This document shows positions 14,719 through 23,846 of a DNA stretch of 64,000 bases, piece by piece (the first letter of the stretch is position 1; each line of letters begins with the position of its first letter). Position numbers and translations under genes: made by a program. The DNA lies in NCBI RefSeq assembly GCF_004319545.1, contig NZ_CP036313.1, forward strand, positions 2,606,501 through 2,670,500, given 5' to 3'. This DNA is from Desulfobacter hydrogenophilus (lineage in GTDB: Bacteria > Desulfobacterota > Desulfobacteria > Desulfobacterales > Desulfobacteraceae). The notes under the pieces are model-generated. The model did no database searches and was not told the origin of the DNA. It was given only the letters and a program-made list of their open reading frames with translations.

Positions 14719-17498
14719 GTAAATATCAAGACAAATTAAATGAATTCGGTCAAAACGTTCTTGACGTGATTGAAACCGGCAGAGCACCATGGCAGAAATC
14801 CTGGAAGGAAGGCGAGCTGCTTGAAATCCCTAAAAACGCAACCACAGATAATAGTTACAGGGGCGTTAATCTTATTAACCTGGCTATGAGTGGATACAAT
14901 GACCCCCGGTGGTTGACATTCGTTCAGGCCAAAAAAATGGATTGCAAAATCAGGAAGGGTGAAAAATCCCGGGCTGGGTTTTATTATTCGCCGTCTCGTT
15001 TCGAAAAAGAACTTGAGAACGGCAAGCCTGTTCTTGACGATAACGGCAAAGAAAAAATGGTGACAGTTGATAAACCAGTTTTTCGAACTTTTGCATTGTT
15101 TAATGCAACTCAGGTGGAAGGCATGGAGCCATACAAACAGCCTGAACCATCTTGGAAGCCGGAAGAAAAAGCAGAGAAACTTTTAAATGCTTCCCGCATG
15201 ACAATTGTGGAAAGTCAGCTTGACCAGGCGTTTTATCGTCCGGCAACTCATACAATAGAAACCCCGCCCAAAGCCCAATTTAGCGACAAATCAAAATATT
15301 ATGCAACAATATTTCATGAATTAGGACACGCTACAGGGCACCCCTCCATGCTGAATCGGGATAAAGACACTAAAAGCACAGAAGGAAAGGCAAAAGAAGA
15401 ATTACGCGCGGAAATTTCGGCCTGGCTTGTCTGCACTCAAATTGGCATTGGTTATACGCCTCAAGAACAGGACAATAATAAAAATTATGTTGCTGGCTGG
15501 TTATCCGCCCTGAAAGATAAAGACCGGGCCAAAGAACTTGGTTTTGCAATGAAAGATGCCGAAAAAATTGCGGATTATATACTTGCCCTGGATAAAGGTA
15601 AAGATCAGGTTTTAACTGACCAGCAGTCCATAGACCAAGAACCAGAAAAAAATCATTATATCATTGTTGATGAATCTTTTGTTGGTATCAGCGACAAAGA
15701 AACCTTAGTTGATCCATGGGGTGATGAAGTTGCGAAATTTGATAATCCCGAAACCGCTTTAAAAGCCGCTATCTCTGCTAAAGCCAATATGGAAGGCTTA
15801 GAGGATGATGAATTATCAGTTTATAGAATGAATGAATTTGGTGAATCGACAGGGCCGCTTGTATCCACAAGTTTACCTATTCACATGAAAGCGATGTGGG
15901 AAATGAAAATTAAAACGCCCTTTCCGGAACATTTTTTAGGCAGAAAGATGGGTCTTGATTTAGAGAAAGGTAAAACAACAAAAATAGAAGCCGATGCCCC
16001 CAAAGAGCCAAGTCTTTTAGTAACAAAGGAAGCGGATAAATTACAGGCTAAAGCCGACCAATACCGTGCTGATCAAAAAGATTTATTTTCGTATACAGAA
16101 AAGATAACTGTGGCAATGAGCAATCCCGATTTGTTTGATGATTTAATGCCCAACCACTATAAAAGTGATCCGTTATCAGCTTATAACAACGAACTGGATG
16201 ATACTCAGCGTGAAATAGTAACATATCTGAAAAAGATCACTTTTTCCTTTGAAAAGCCCGAACATTTCCCGTCCCCCCAGGAGCCGGTCCCTTTAAGTGA
16301 ATCTGAAAAAAAAGAACTGTTGGATACCATTGCCCCGCATCTATCCCAGAATTCGCAAGTCGTGCTTGATGGAGAGAAGCGTCGGGGAGAAAGAGAACCC
16401 GAATCCAAAATGTATATCAACGTGCCGTATTCAGAGAAAGATGAAGCAAAGGCCCTGGGTGCAAAATGGGACAAACAGGAAAAATCCTGGTTTCTCGAAC
16501 CAGGAACCGACCAGGCCCCTTTTAAAAAATGGCTCGAACCTGCCCGGGAAAACCGTTTTGATATGAATAAAGTATTTGCTCAATTCCAGGATCAGGCATC
16601 CAGGCTCGGCCTGAAAATTGACAGCCCCCAGGCGGACGGCAAGCTGCACCGTGTAGCGGTTGAAGGAGATAAGGGCGGCAAAAAATCCGGTGCATATACG
16701 CTTTATCCTGACGGCAGGCCTGCAGGGTTTATTCAGAACCACAAAACCGGGGAAAAAGCCAATTTCAAATATGAAGGCGAAATCGGAAAAACTGTCATTC
16801 CATCAAAAAATAAACAAGCACGGACAGCCGAGCTGAAGGAGGATTACGCCGCCGCAGCTAAAAAAGCCTTTGGCATTTACATCAATGCCGATAAAACCAC
16901 GGATCACCCCTATCTTACGGATAAAAAAATCAATGGAGACAAAAAATACCGGGTTGATAAAAACAACCGGCTCATTATCCCTGCCAAAAACCTTAAAACA
17001 AACAAAATCGAATCCCTGCAGTTTATAGGCGAGGATGGGCAAAAGCAGTTTCTAACCGGCGGGAAAAAATCAGGAAACGCATATACCATAGGCGAATTCG
17101 ACGAACAAAAACCCATACTGCTGGCTGAAGGCTTTGCAACCGGAAAGACCATTAATGATGTGAGCCACCTTCCGGCGGTGGTCTGTTTTGATGCAAACAA
17201 CCTTGAAAAGGTTGCCAAACAGATCCGGGAATTGATGCCCTCTGCTGAGTTGTTCATTTGTGCTGATAATGACCACGCCAAAAAAAATAATGTGGGGGTT
17301 CAAAAAGCGCAAAAAGCGGCTAAAGCTGTTGGCGCTAAAGTCATTATCCCAAAATTTACGGATGAATCAAAAAAGCTTGGGTACACGGATTTCAATGACC
17401 TGGCCAAGTGCAAGATGGGTAAGAGCCGGGTTCAAAGCCAGTTGAAATCCCAAATCCAATATCTCTCCAAAAACAAAGGCATAGGGCTTGAACGATGA
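14715..17498 (+). CDS. traC: ArdC-like antirestriction / TraC-type primase fusion
   Basis: 927 residues in three parts. Residues 1-270 follow ArdC: the N-terminal ssDNA-binding unit (GRAPWQKSW, NSYRGVNLINL) and a zincin motif FHELGH (His201, His205) with downstream glutamates. Residues 560-600 form a small domain (INVPYSEKDEAKALGAKWD) seen in DUF5710-like proteins. The last 330 residues are a Toprim primase: ILLAEGFATGKT near 802 and FICADNDHAKKN. RP4 TraC primase is carried into the recipient during mating; ArdC proteins protect incoming single strands from restriction. Joining them would put antirestriction and priming in one transferable protein; the combined role is inference. Confidence 0.82.
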   Translation: MSKYQDKLNEFGQNVLDVIETGRAPWQKSWKEGELLEIPKNATTDNSYRGVNLINLAMSGYNDPRWLTFVQAKKMDCKIRKGEKSRAGFYYSPSRFEKELENGKPVLDDNGKEKMVTVDKPVFRTFALFNATQVEGMEPYKQPEPSWKPEEKAEKLLNASRMTIVESQLDQAFYRPATHTIETPPKAQFSDKSKYYATIFHELGHATGHPSMLNRDKDTKSTEGKAKEELRAEISAWLVCTQIGIGYTPQEQDNNKNYVAGWLSALKDKDRAKELGFAMKDAEKIADYILALDKGKDQVLTDQQSIDQEPEKNHYIIVDESFVGISDKETLVDPWGDEVAKFDNPETALKAAISAKANMEGLEDDELSVYRMNEFGESTGPLVSTSLPIHMKAMWEMKIKTPFPEHFLGRKMGLDLEKGKTTKIEADAPKEPSLLVTKEADKLQAKADQYRADQKDLFSYTEKITVAMSNPDLFDDLMPNHYKSDPLSAYNNELDDTQREIVTYLKKITFSFEKPEHFPSPQEPVPLSESEKKELLDTIAPHLSQNSQVVLDGEKRRGEREPESKMYINVPYSEKDEAKALGAKWDKQEKSWFLEPGTDQAPFKKWLEPARENRFDMNKVFAQFQDQASRLGLKIDSPQADGKLHRVAVEGDKGGKKSGAYTLYPDGRPAGFIQNHKTGEKANFKYEGEIGKTVIPSKNKQARTAELKEDYAAAAKKAFGIYINADKTTDHPYLTDKKINGDKKYRVDKNNRLIIPAKNLKTNKIESLQFIGEDGQKQFLTGGKKSGNAYTIGEFDEQKPILLAEGFATGKTINDVSHLPAVVCFDANNLEKVAKQIRELMPSAELFICADNDHAKKNNVGVQKAQKAAKAVGAKVIIPKFTDESKKLGYTDFNDLAKCKMGKSRVQSQLKSQIQYLSKNKGIGLER

Positions 17499-19351
17499 AA
17501 AAACAAGAATACGGCCTTAAGCAGGCCAAGGCAAAAGAAAGCAGGTATGCCCTGCTCTTCCCGGTTTGTTTTTTCTTGTGGGCCTTTGCCTTTATGAGTT
17601 ACTCCACCCAAACCGTAGCCAGGGCGTTAAGATACCATCCTGACCTGGGCAGGCCGGTGTTTGATACCTATTACCTGCCCTGGAAGGTGTTTGAATGGAA
17701 TAAATACATAACAGACACCCCGGTGGGTGATAAGGTTGACTTGATCTTCGGTGTTTTTATTCTCAGCACGGTCTTCGGCTTTTTCCTGATTCTCAGGAAA
17801 AAGCCGAAAGGCAATTTAAATCTGCACGGCACTGCCACCTGGGCAAAGAAAAAGGATTTGGCCGCCATGGGACTTGATGCCAAAGACGGCGTATATGTCG
17901 GCGGCTTTCCATTGGCCAGGGGAACCAAATACCTGATCCATAACGGTCCGGAACATATTTTAGCATTTGCGCCAACCCGATCCGGTAAAGGTGTGGGCCT
18001 GGTTATCCCCTCGTTGCTTGCCTGGATAGGCTCAAGCGTAACCCTGGATATTAAGGGTGAAAATTACGCTTTAACGGCAGGATATCGGGCTAAAGAATTA
18101 AGCCATAAAATTCTTAAGTTTGATCCTGCCGATGAAACCTTTTCTTTTGCTAAATGGAATCCTTTGGCAGAAGTGCGGATTAATACAAATCATGCCATTG
18201 CGGATGCCCAGAATATTGCACAGATGATCTGTGACCCGGACGGCAAGGGCATGAAAGATTATTTCACCCAGGCCGGGTATGCTTTGCTGACCGGGCTGAT
18301 TTTGCATGTCATTGTATCAAAGCAGGGCGCCACCCTTGCCGATGTCGTGGCAGAAATCACAAAAAGCGACAATGAGGGGGATGTAAAAAACCTGCTTTAT
18401 GCAATGATAGACAAAGAACACGCACAAATCTTGAAAAAACGGTATCCGGACATGGATATTGATCTGGCAGACAACATACAATCCACAATTGACAGTTATG
18501 CCGGTGAAGCTGTAATCAAAGCCGACCGTGAACTGTCCGGAGTTGTATCAACCGCTGTTACCAACCTTTCTTTGTACCGTGACCCCATTGTCGCAAAAAA
18601 CACCTCTGAGTCTGATTTTTTCATTTCAGATATCATGAACGCTGAAACCCCTGTTGATTTATACCTGGTTGTCTCCCCTGCCAACCTGGACAGATTAAGG
18701 CCGCTGCTGCGTGTATTTTTTAATTTGGCGTTAAGAAAATTCACCCAGAAAATGGAGTTTGAAAACGGGCAGGCCGTGGTTTGCTATAAACACAGGTTGC
18801 TGCTTATGCTGGATGAGTTTACCAGCCTGGGAAAATTGGAAATCATGCAAAAGGCCCTGGCGTTTATGGCCGGTTACGGGGTGAAGGCTTATATCATTGT
18901 CCAGGATTTATCCCAGCTGCAGGAAGCGTATACCCGGGACGAATCAATTACATCAAATTGCCATGTCAGAATTGCATATGCACCCAACAAGATAGAAACC
19001 GCAAAGCTGTTGTCGGACATGACCGGGAAAACCACCGTGGTTGACAAGAAAACCAGTGTTTCCGGCAAGCGGTTAGGCGGCATGGGCAATGCCTCGGTGT
19101 CTGTCAGCGAAGTTGCAAGGCCGCTGCTCACACCAGATGAATGCATGAGGCTGAGAGGCCCGGTCAAAGACGAAAAAGGGGGCATCAAAACTCCCGGCGA
19201 TATGCTTATATTCGTTGCTGGTTACAACACGGTGTACGGTCAGCAGATACTGTATTTCTTAGATCCTGTCTTCCAGAAGCGGGTTAAAATCCCGCCGCCC
19301 GGCAGCATTGATCTTTTCAAACTCAAAGAGGTCTCGAAGAATGACATATAA
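17495..19351 (+). CDS. traG: TraG/VirD4-type coupling protein
   Basis: 618 residues. Two N-terminal membrane segments (about 18-38 and 82-100) precede the RecA-like ATPase: LHGTATWAKKKDL, Walker A APTRSGKG near residue 160, GENYALTAGYR, and Walker B LLLMLDEFTSLGKL near 436. This is the hexameric inner-membrane coupling protein that recruits the relaxase-DNA complex to the secretion channel. ATGA overlap with the primase gene; the traF start lies inside its last codons. Full family length. Confidence 0.95.
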   Translation: MKKQEYGLKQAKAKESRYALLFPVCFFLWAFAFMSYSTQTVARALRYHPDLGRPVFDTYYLPWKVFEWNKYITDTPVGDKVDLIFGVFILSTVFGFFLILRKKPKGNLNLHGTATWAKKKDLAAMGLDAKDGVYVGGFPLARGTKYLIHNGPEHILAFAPTRSGKGVGLVIPSLLAWIGSSVTLDIKGENYALTAGYRAKELSHKILKFDPADETFSFAKWNPLAEVRINTNHAIADAQNIAQMICDPDGKGMKDYFTQAGYALLTGLILHVIVSKQGATLADVVAEITKSDNEGDVKNLLYAMIDKEHAQILKKRYPDMDIDLADNIQSTIDSYAGEAVIKADRELSGVVSTAVTNLSLYRDPIVAKNTSESDFFISDIMNAETPVDLYLVVSPANLDRLRPLLRVFFNLALRKFTQKMEFENGQAVVCYKHRLLLMLDEFTSLGKLEIMQKALAFMAGYGVKAYIIVQDLSQLQEAYTRDESITSNCHVRIAYAPNKIETAKLLSDMTGKTTVVDKKTSVSGKRLGGMGNASVSVSEVARPLLTPDECMRLRGPVKDEKGGIKTPGDMLIFVAGYNTVYGQQILYFLDPVFQKRVKIPPPGSIDLFKLKEVSKNDI

Positions 19352-19799
19352 AAGCAAAATAATAAAAATCATGCTGCCCTGCAGTCTCTTTTTCGCGGCC
19401 TGTTTTTTTATATCTCAATACTGTTATATCAATGCATCCGCCAGCCTGCCCATAGGCATATATTTAAAAACCTCCCGGGCAATTGTCAACGGTTCCTTTG
19501 TTGTTTTTCATCCCACTGCTGCACAACAGCCTCTTGTATCAAAGTACGTTAAAAATACCCCTTTAATGAAACGTGTGGCTGCTTTACCAGGGCAGGCATA
19601 CCAATTGCCCCCGGCCTCGGATACAGACAGCAAAGACCGGGCGATTACAGCGTTTGAACCCAAAACAGGCATTGTGCCTGCCAATCATCTGGTTGTGGTT
19701 GGCAACACAAAATTTTCATTGGACAGCAGGTATATAGGCTTTGTGCCCCAATCCTCAATAATTGATACGATAACCCCTCTTTGGGTTTTTTGTCTCTGA
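19341..19799 (+). CDS. traF: TraF, pilin-maturation peptidase
   Basis: 152 residues from the ATG at 19341, preferred over 19308 because it lies at the traG stop with AGAGG upstream and gives a normal signal-anchor start (MTYKSKIIKIML). Signal-peptidase-like motifs: ASASLPIGIY with Ser35, and LMKRVAALPG with Lys77, the catalytic pair, followed by FSLDSRY. RP4 TraF removes the C-terminus of TrbC and closes the pilin into a ring. The pilin substrate is encoded at 3899. Confidence 0.85.
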   Translation: MTYKSKIIKIMLPCSLFFAACFFISQYCYINASASLPIGIYLKTSRAIVNGSFVVFHPTAAQQPLVSKYVKNTPLMKRVAALPGQAYQLPPASDTDSKDRAITAFEPKTGIVPANHLVVVGNTKFSLDSRYIGFVPQSSIIDTITPLWVFCL

Positions 19800-19822
19800 G
19801 AAAATATTGGAAAGGAGTGAAA

Positions 19823-20758
19823 ATGAGCGTTGTTTTGGACAGTTTGAAGCATAATTTAGGCCCTATTGTTACCCAGGCCCTGGATGATGATAACGTGATT
19901 GAAATTATGCTCAATCCTGACGGCAAGCTATGGCTCGATACGTTTGACAAGGGAATGGTGGAAGTATCCGCCATTCCTGCATCATCTGCTGCCGGAATAC
20001 TGAGCCAGGTTGCGTCCATGCTTGGAGCCGTCGTTACAAAGGATTCTCCCGTTGTTGAAGGTGAGTTGCCCCTGGACGGCAGCCGGTTTGAGGGGTTGTT
20101 CCCTCCGGTTGTGACTAATCCCTCTTTCACAATCCGCAAAAAGGCCATCAGAATATTTACCCTGGATAATTACGTGCGGTCCGGAACCATGTCTTTGGAT
20201 CAGCAGCAAATTATCTGCGATGCCATTGCAAACAAAAAAAACATCCTGGTGGTGGGCGGAACGGGTTCCGGTAAAACAACCCTGACAAATGCCATTCTTG
20301 CACAATTGGCAGATATTGCCGGCGATGAACGGCTTGTTATTATCGAAGACACCAGCGAACTGCAGTGCCTGTCAAAAAATAAGGTGATGTTGCGTACAAA
20401 CCAGAACACCAATATGCAGCATCTTCTTAAAACCACCATGAGGCTTCGGCCAGACAGAATCGTTGTGGGTGAAGTAAGAGGCGGTGAAGCCCTTGACCTT
20501 TTAAAGGCATGGAATACCGGCCACCCCGGTGGCGTGTGTACCGTCCATGCCAATTCCTGTGCCGGGGGACTGGTCCGGCTGCAGCAGCTCATTGCCGAAG
20601 TTGTGCCGAACCCCATGGATGATTTAATCCAGGAGGCAGTTGATTTGGTAATTTTTATCAAACGAACCAAAGAAGGCCGAAAAATTAAGGACATAGCCGA
20701 AATAGGAAACGATTATGGGATTCAATCGGAAATACAAAAATTAAGGATTTTAAAATGA
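19823..20758 (+). CDS. trbB: TrbB (VirB11-like) secretion ATPase
   Basis: 311 residues from the ATG at 19823, which has AAGGAG 7 bases upstream. The N-terminal domain contains LDDDNVIEIMLNPDGKLW. The C-terminal RecA-like domain has Walker A VGGTGSGKTT near residue 145, the Asp box IIEDTSELQC, Walker B VVGEVRGGEALDLL and the His box (HPGGVCTVHAN). This hexameric cytoplasmic ATPase supports pilus biogenesis. It sits late in the operon instead of first as in RP4, showing rearrangement. Confidence 0.93.
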   Translation: MSVVLDSLKHNLGPIVTQALDDDNVIEIMLNPDGKLWLDTFDKGMVEVSAIPASSAAGILSQVASMLGAVVTKDSPVVEGELPLDGSRFEGLFPPVVTNPSFTIRKKAIRIFTLDNYVRSGTMSLDQQQIICDAIANKKNILVVGGTGSGKTTLTNAILAQLADIAGDERLVIIEDTSELQCLSKNKVMLRTNQNTNMQHLLKTTMRLRPDRIVVGEVRGGEALDLLKAWNTGHPGGVCTVHANSCAGGLVRLQQLIAEVVPNPMDDLIQEAVDLVIFIKRTKEGRKIKDIAEIGNDYGIQSEIQKLRILK

Positions 20759-21408
20759 AAAAGTTTTCAGCAACAATTACGATTTTTCTTTTTTGGATAG
20801 TTTTTTTAGGAGAAACGCCTCTCTCATGGGGAGATGATGAATTAACAAATGAACAGAAATTGGCTTGCGAATCTATTTTATGCTTGTCTTCGGGCGACAG
20901 GCCGGACGAATGTGACCCTGCTTTAAATTATTTTTTCAGCATCAAAAAAAAGAAATTATCCGACACCAGGGACGCCCGGAAATCTTTTTTGAAAAAATGT
21001 CCTGATTCAAATGCAGATGGGATGTCCAGCTTGATCAACGTCCTCGTTGATTACAATTGTTCTTCCTGCACTGTTGAACAGTTAAATAAAAATCTTGTCA
21101 AAGTGGTCATTTCAACGGGACGTAATTTTAGTTCTATTTCCAACCACTCTTCCGGTTATACGGTAATGGCAGTTGATCCTGAATTACCGGCATATTGTTT
21201 AAAGTATTATGCCGCCATGAACAGTAATCAATACACCGCTTACTCACAATATTCACAATCACAACCAGTCTATATAGGTTCCAATATAGGCAGAAAGGTC
21301 AAAGATGACGACGGCAATGAATATTATTTAATCTATGCAAAGTCAAGAAGCGAACAAGCTCAGATCGCGGAGGCAATATCACAAAACCATTGGGAATGGG
21401 CCGATTAA
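20755..21408 (+). CDS. trbM: TrbM-family transfer protein
   Basis: 217 residues, ATGA overlap with trbB. A signal peptide (about 1-26) is followed by the TrbM signature LACESILCLSSGDRPDEC and FFSIKKKK, with several cysteines (about residues 38, 43, 52, 81, 101, 104) likely to form periplasmic disulfides. TrbM is found in IncP-type systems and is dispensable for RP4 transfer under standard conditions. It is the last gene of the long coupled block; a large hairpin follows. Confidence 0.85.
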   Translation: MKKFSATITIFLFWIVFLGETPLSWGDDELTNEQKLACESILCLSSGDRPDECDPALNYFFSIKKKKLSDTRDARKSFLKKCPDSNADGMSSLINVLVDYNCSSCTVEQLNKNLVKVVISTGRNFSSISNHSSGYTVMAVDPELPAYCLKYYAAMNSNQYTAYSQYSQSQPVYIGSNIGRKVKDDDGNEYYLIYAKSRSEQAQIAEAISQNHWEWAD

Positions 21409-21416
21409 CCAGGTAA

Positions 21417-21464
21417 CACCATCAGAAATAATGGTGCTGGCAAGCACCGTTGTTCCTGATGGTG
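21417..21464 (+). other. Long hairpin between trbM and traJ: terminator or oriT candidate
   Basis: A nested inverted repeat: outer arms CACCATCAG (21417-21425) and CTGATGGTG (21456-21464), inner arms ATAATGGTGCT and AGCACCGTTGTT. CTTTTAAT follows the outer stem, allowing rho-independent termination. The right inner arm is followed by TTCCTG just upstream of the relaxosome genes traJ and traI, a layout like IncP oriT, where nicking occurs 3' of an inverted repeat in a TATCCTG sequence. The match to that nic consensus is only partial. Confidence 0.4.
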
Positions 21465-21495
21465 CTTTTAATAAAAAACGCAGGGGGGGGGTGCA

Positions 21496-21837
21496 ATGAA
21501 AAAAAACAAACGGGAAATAACTCTCAAATCTTATGTGACGAAAAAAGAATACCGCCAAATCAAGCTTCTTGCCAAACAGACAGGCTTTTCCGTCTCTGAA
21601 TATATCCGCCGGATTTTAACCGGTCAAAGGATAGAATCAAGACTTGACCAGGAAGCTTTTTTATCTGCGCTTAAAGTGAACGCCGATCTTGGCAGGCTTG
21701 GGGGGCTGTTTAAATATTATCTTACCCAGGGGTTTAAAAATGTGCCTCCTTCAGAAATAAGAAAGGTACTGCATGACATTGAAGACAGGCAGCGGCAGCT
21801 TAGGCCGGTCATTTCTAAAATTCGGGATATGGTGTAA
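21496..21837 (+). CDS. traJ: TraJ-type relaxosome accessory protein
   Basis: 113 residues. N-terminal ribbon-helix-helix: ITLKSYVTKKEYRQIKLLAK followed by GFSVSEYIRRIL. Then a helical part with NADLGRLGGLFKYYL, a hallmark of TraJ/MobC proteins. They bind oriT next to the nic site and recruit the relaxase, encoded 90 bases downstream. The ribosome-binding site is a run of nine G (21483-21491) four bases before the ATG, which is unusual and could be length-variable. Confidence 0.85.
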   Translation: MKKNKREITLKSYVTKKEYRQIKLLAKQTGFSVSEYIRRILTGQRIESRLDQEAFLSALKVNADLGRLGGLFKYYLTQGFKNVPPSEIRKVLHDIEDRQRQLRPVISKIRDMV

Positions 21838-21927
21838 GGTTGCAGCCCTGTTTCCTTCCATATATTCAGGCAACACCGACATTTTTGATGTCTTTGGACC
21901 ATAGTACCATCATCACAGTTTAATGCC

Positions 21928-23454
21928 ATGATATCAAAACGAATCCATTGCGGACCGCAAAACGACAACATAAAGCGTTTAGGGCTGTATATAGGCGCCG
22001 GTCATGAAAGAGAAAAGCTCTTTGCAAAATGGACAGCCAGCTGTTATGCGGGGCAAGATTATGATCTGGCCATTGATGAAATTAAAGCCACCCAGGCAAT
22101 GAATACCCGGACCAAAAAAGAAAAAACTTATCATATGGTAGTCAGTTTTCATCCCGAAGATTTCAAAAAACTTTCCCTGGAAGATTTTAAAAATATTGAA
22201 AAAGAATTCGCTGCAGCTTTAGGTTTTGAAGATCATCAACGGCTCTGTGGAATACACATCAACACCGACAATCCCCACATGCACGTTGCTTACAATATGA
22301 TTCATAAGGAAAAATACACCCGGCATGATCCTTTCTATGATTATTATAAACGGGATAAAACGTGCCGGCTCCTGGAGGAAAAATATAAGCTTAAGGTTGA
22401 CGTTGGTGTTGAACAGCAATTTAGCGATTACGTTAACCAGCGGCAAACAGATGTTCAACACGTTTTTGACAATACCCGGGATTGGCAGTCCTTGCACAAA
22501 GAACTTGCCGTTTACGGCTTAACTGTGCTAATGCGCGGGAACGGCTGTGTCCTGGCCGCTATCGGCCACAAACAAAAAGATGGTCATCATATCAAATTAA
22601 GCGATTTTGATAAAAATTTGTCAAAGAAAAAGCTTCAGGACCGGTTTGGTTCTTATGAAAAATCAGCTGGCGATTATGAGGTAAAAGAATTTTTTCAACG
22701 GGAGCACAAACGGGAAAACGCCAAAGCCAAAGATTTTGAAACTAAAACAGGACTGAAATCCTTTGAGACCTTTGTTTTAGAGTCAAAAGAGTTTATCGCC
22801 CAGGCGGCAATCAAATCTAACACCTGGCAAGACTTCCATAGGGAACTTGCCAGAATCGGTCTTGAAGTTAAACCACGGGGGGCGGGTTTTGTTTTAACGG
22901 ATATAGGCGGCAAGACTAAAAAAAATTCAAGCATCCCTTTTTCTAAAACCGGAATGCGAATTGTCAAAAACGGCATTATTCTTAAACGCCAAAAAAAAGG
23001 AGAGATGAACAATGGAAGAAACACAGGACAGCCCAGTAATAAAAACACCGGAAAACAACGAAACACAAGCACATGTAAGCAGTCCGGTTTTAGGCAACCT
23101 GAGCCGCTCTCCAAAAACAATTTGCGCAAATTGTCCAAATGCCGTTTGGCATATCACGGAACAGGACAAGTTGAGGATATTTTGTCGTTTGATGCACGCG
23201 CTTATAGACGAGAATCTGAAAGCTTGCGATGGGGCAATGATGGAAGATTGAAAATTTTAAGGGAATTTGAACCGTCCCAAGGCGGTTATACAATTGAAAA
23301 GCCGTATAAATTTGAACCGGTAAAAAAACTCAAATCCGCCAAAGAAAGAGAAGCTTGGAAGATTTATATTCAGGAACAAAAGCAACATAATTATAACTGG
23401 ATAAAATTTAATAAAAATTTTCAGCGCTTTTATGGTGAAGATTATGGGATGTAA
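21928..23454 (+). CDS. traI: MOBP-family relaxase TraI
   Basis: 508 residues. Motif I contains LGLYIGAG with the likely nucleophile Tyr21. The middle has KTYHMVVSFHPED and the metal-binding motif HINTDNPHMHVAYN. This follows RP4 TraI closely through about residue 170. Two similar blocks after that (DWQSLHKELAVYGL...GNGCV and TWQDFHRELARIGLEV...GAGFV) are the duplicated C-terminal units of this family. The far C-terminus keeps the NNLRKLSKCR pattern. The protein nicks oriT and stays bound to the 5' end. No strong ribosome-binding site precedes 21928. Out-of-frame within its 3' part lies a second coding frame. Confidence 0.9.
   Translation: MISKRIHCGPQNDNIKRLGLYIGAGHEREKLFAKWTASCYAGQDYDLAIDEIKATQAMNTRTKKEKTYHMVVSFHPEDFKKLSLEDFKNIEKEFAAALGFEDHQRLCGIHINTDNPHMHVAYNMIHKEKYTRHDPFYDYYKRDKTCRLLEEKYKLKVDVGVEQQFSDYVNQRQTDVQHVFDNTRDWQSLHKELAVYGLTVLMRGNGCVLAAIGHKQKDGHHIKLSDFDKNLSKKKLQDRFGSYEKSAGDYEVKEFFQREHKRENAKAKDFETKTGLKSFETFVLESKEFIAQAAIKSNTWQDFHRELARIGLEVKPRGAGFVLTDIGGKTKKNSSIPFSKTGMRIVKNGIILKRQKKGEMNNGRNTGQPSNKNTGKQRNTSTCKQSGFRQPEPLSKNNLRKLSKCRLAYHGTGQVEDILSFDARAYRRESESLRWGNDGRLKILREFEPSQGGYTIEKPYKFEPVKKLKSAKEREAWKIYIQEQKQHNYNWIKFNKNFQRFYGEDYGM
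23012..23251 (+). CDS. Cysteine-rich small protein nested in traI (+1 frame)
   Basis: 79 residues in the +1 frame relative to traI, with AAGGAG 9 bases before the ATG. The N-terminal 33 residues are polar and Pro/Asn-rich; then comes KTICANCPNAVWH...LRIFCRLMHALI....KACDG, with four cysteines placed as in small zinc- or disulfide-binding proteins. I recall similar 'ANCP..lW..CrlMH...CDG' small proteins beside IncP relaxases. RP4 also nests traH inside traI in another frame. Both frames look protein-like here, so overprinting is likely real. Confidence 0.6.
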   Translation: MEETQDSPVIKTPENNETQAHVSSPVLGNLSRSPKTICANCPNAVWHITEQDKLRIFCRLMHALIDENLKACDGAMMED

Positions 23455-23846
23455 ATTTATCGTTTTCAGAAGTTTTTAAATGATTTGACATTAATCCCCC
23501 CCTCCACAATACTTCTGCTATTGAATGCTACTTTCAAATAGGCATGTGCGACCCATGATACCATTATTCTTGACCTTTGTATTTCTCAAACGGTAATCGC
23601 ATTATTTGCATTCCATAGGCCTGATATTTTTTCTTGTAAATTATATGGATGCAATATATCCATTAAAATAACAACAAATTGTGGCTTGCCGACAAGTCTG
23701 AGATTCATGTAAAAGCAGTCTGGTAAAGCGTTTTACTGACAAATTCGGATTTTTGACCCATCGGTACAAAAAAAAGCAGATTTTGGGCCAAACCGTCTAA
23801 AAACGCGCAGCAATATAATTAATGTTAGCTATTAAAGGCATTTTCT
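23455..23846. other. Intergenic border between transfer operon and cassette-like cargo
   Basis: About 390 bases with no gene. It holds a 56-base segment (23511-23566) that recurs in diverged form at 30391-30446, a run of seven C near 23498, and GTTAGCT at 23824 just before the next gene, which resembles the right core of an integron attachment site. No promoter stands out. Confidence 0.5.
23511..23566 (+). repeat. Diverged direct repeat, copy 1 (copy 2 at 30391-30446)
   Basis: By eye about four fifths of 56 positions agree between the copies, the best block being TATTGAATGCTA. The two copies bracket the cassette-like segment and the endonuclease gene (23.5-30.4 kb). This could be a boundary duplication of an inserted block or two old element ends. 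Confidence 0.55.
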
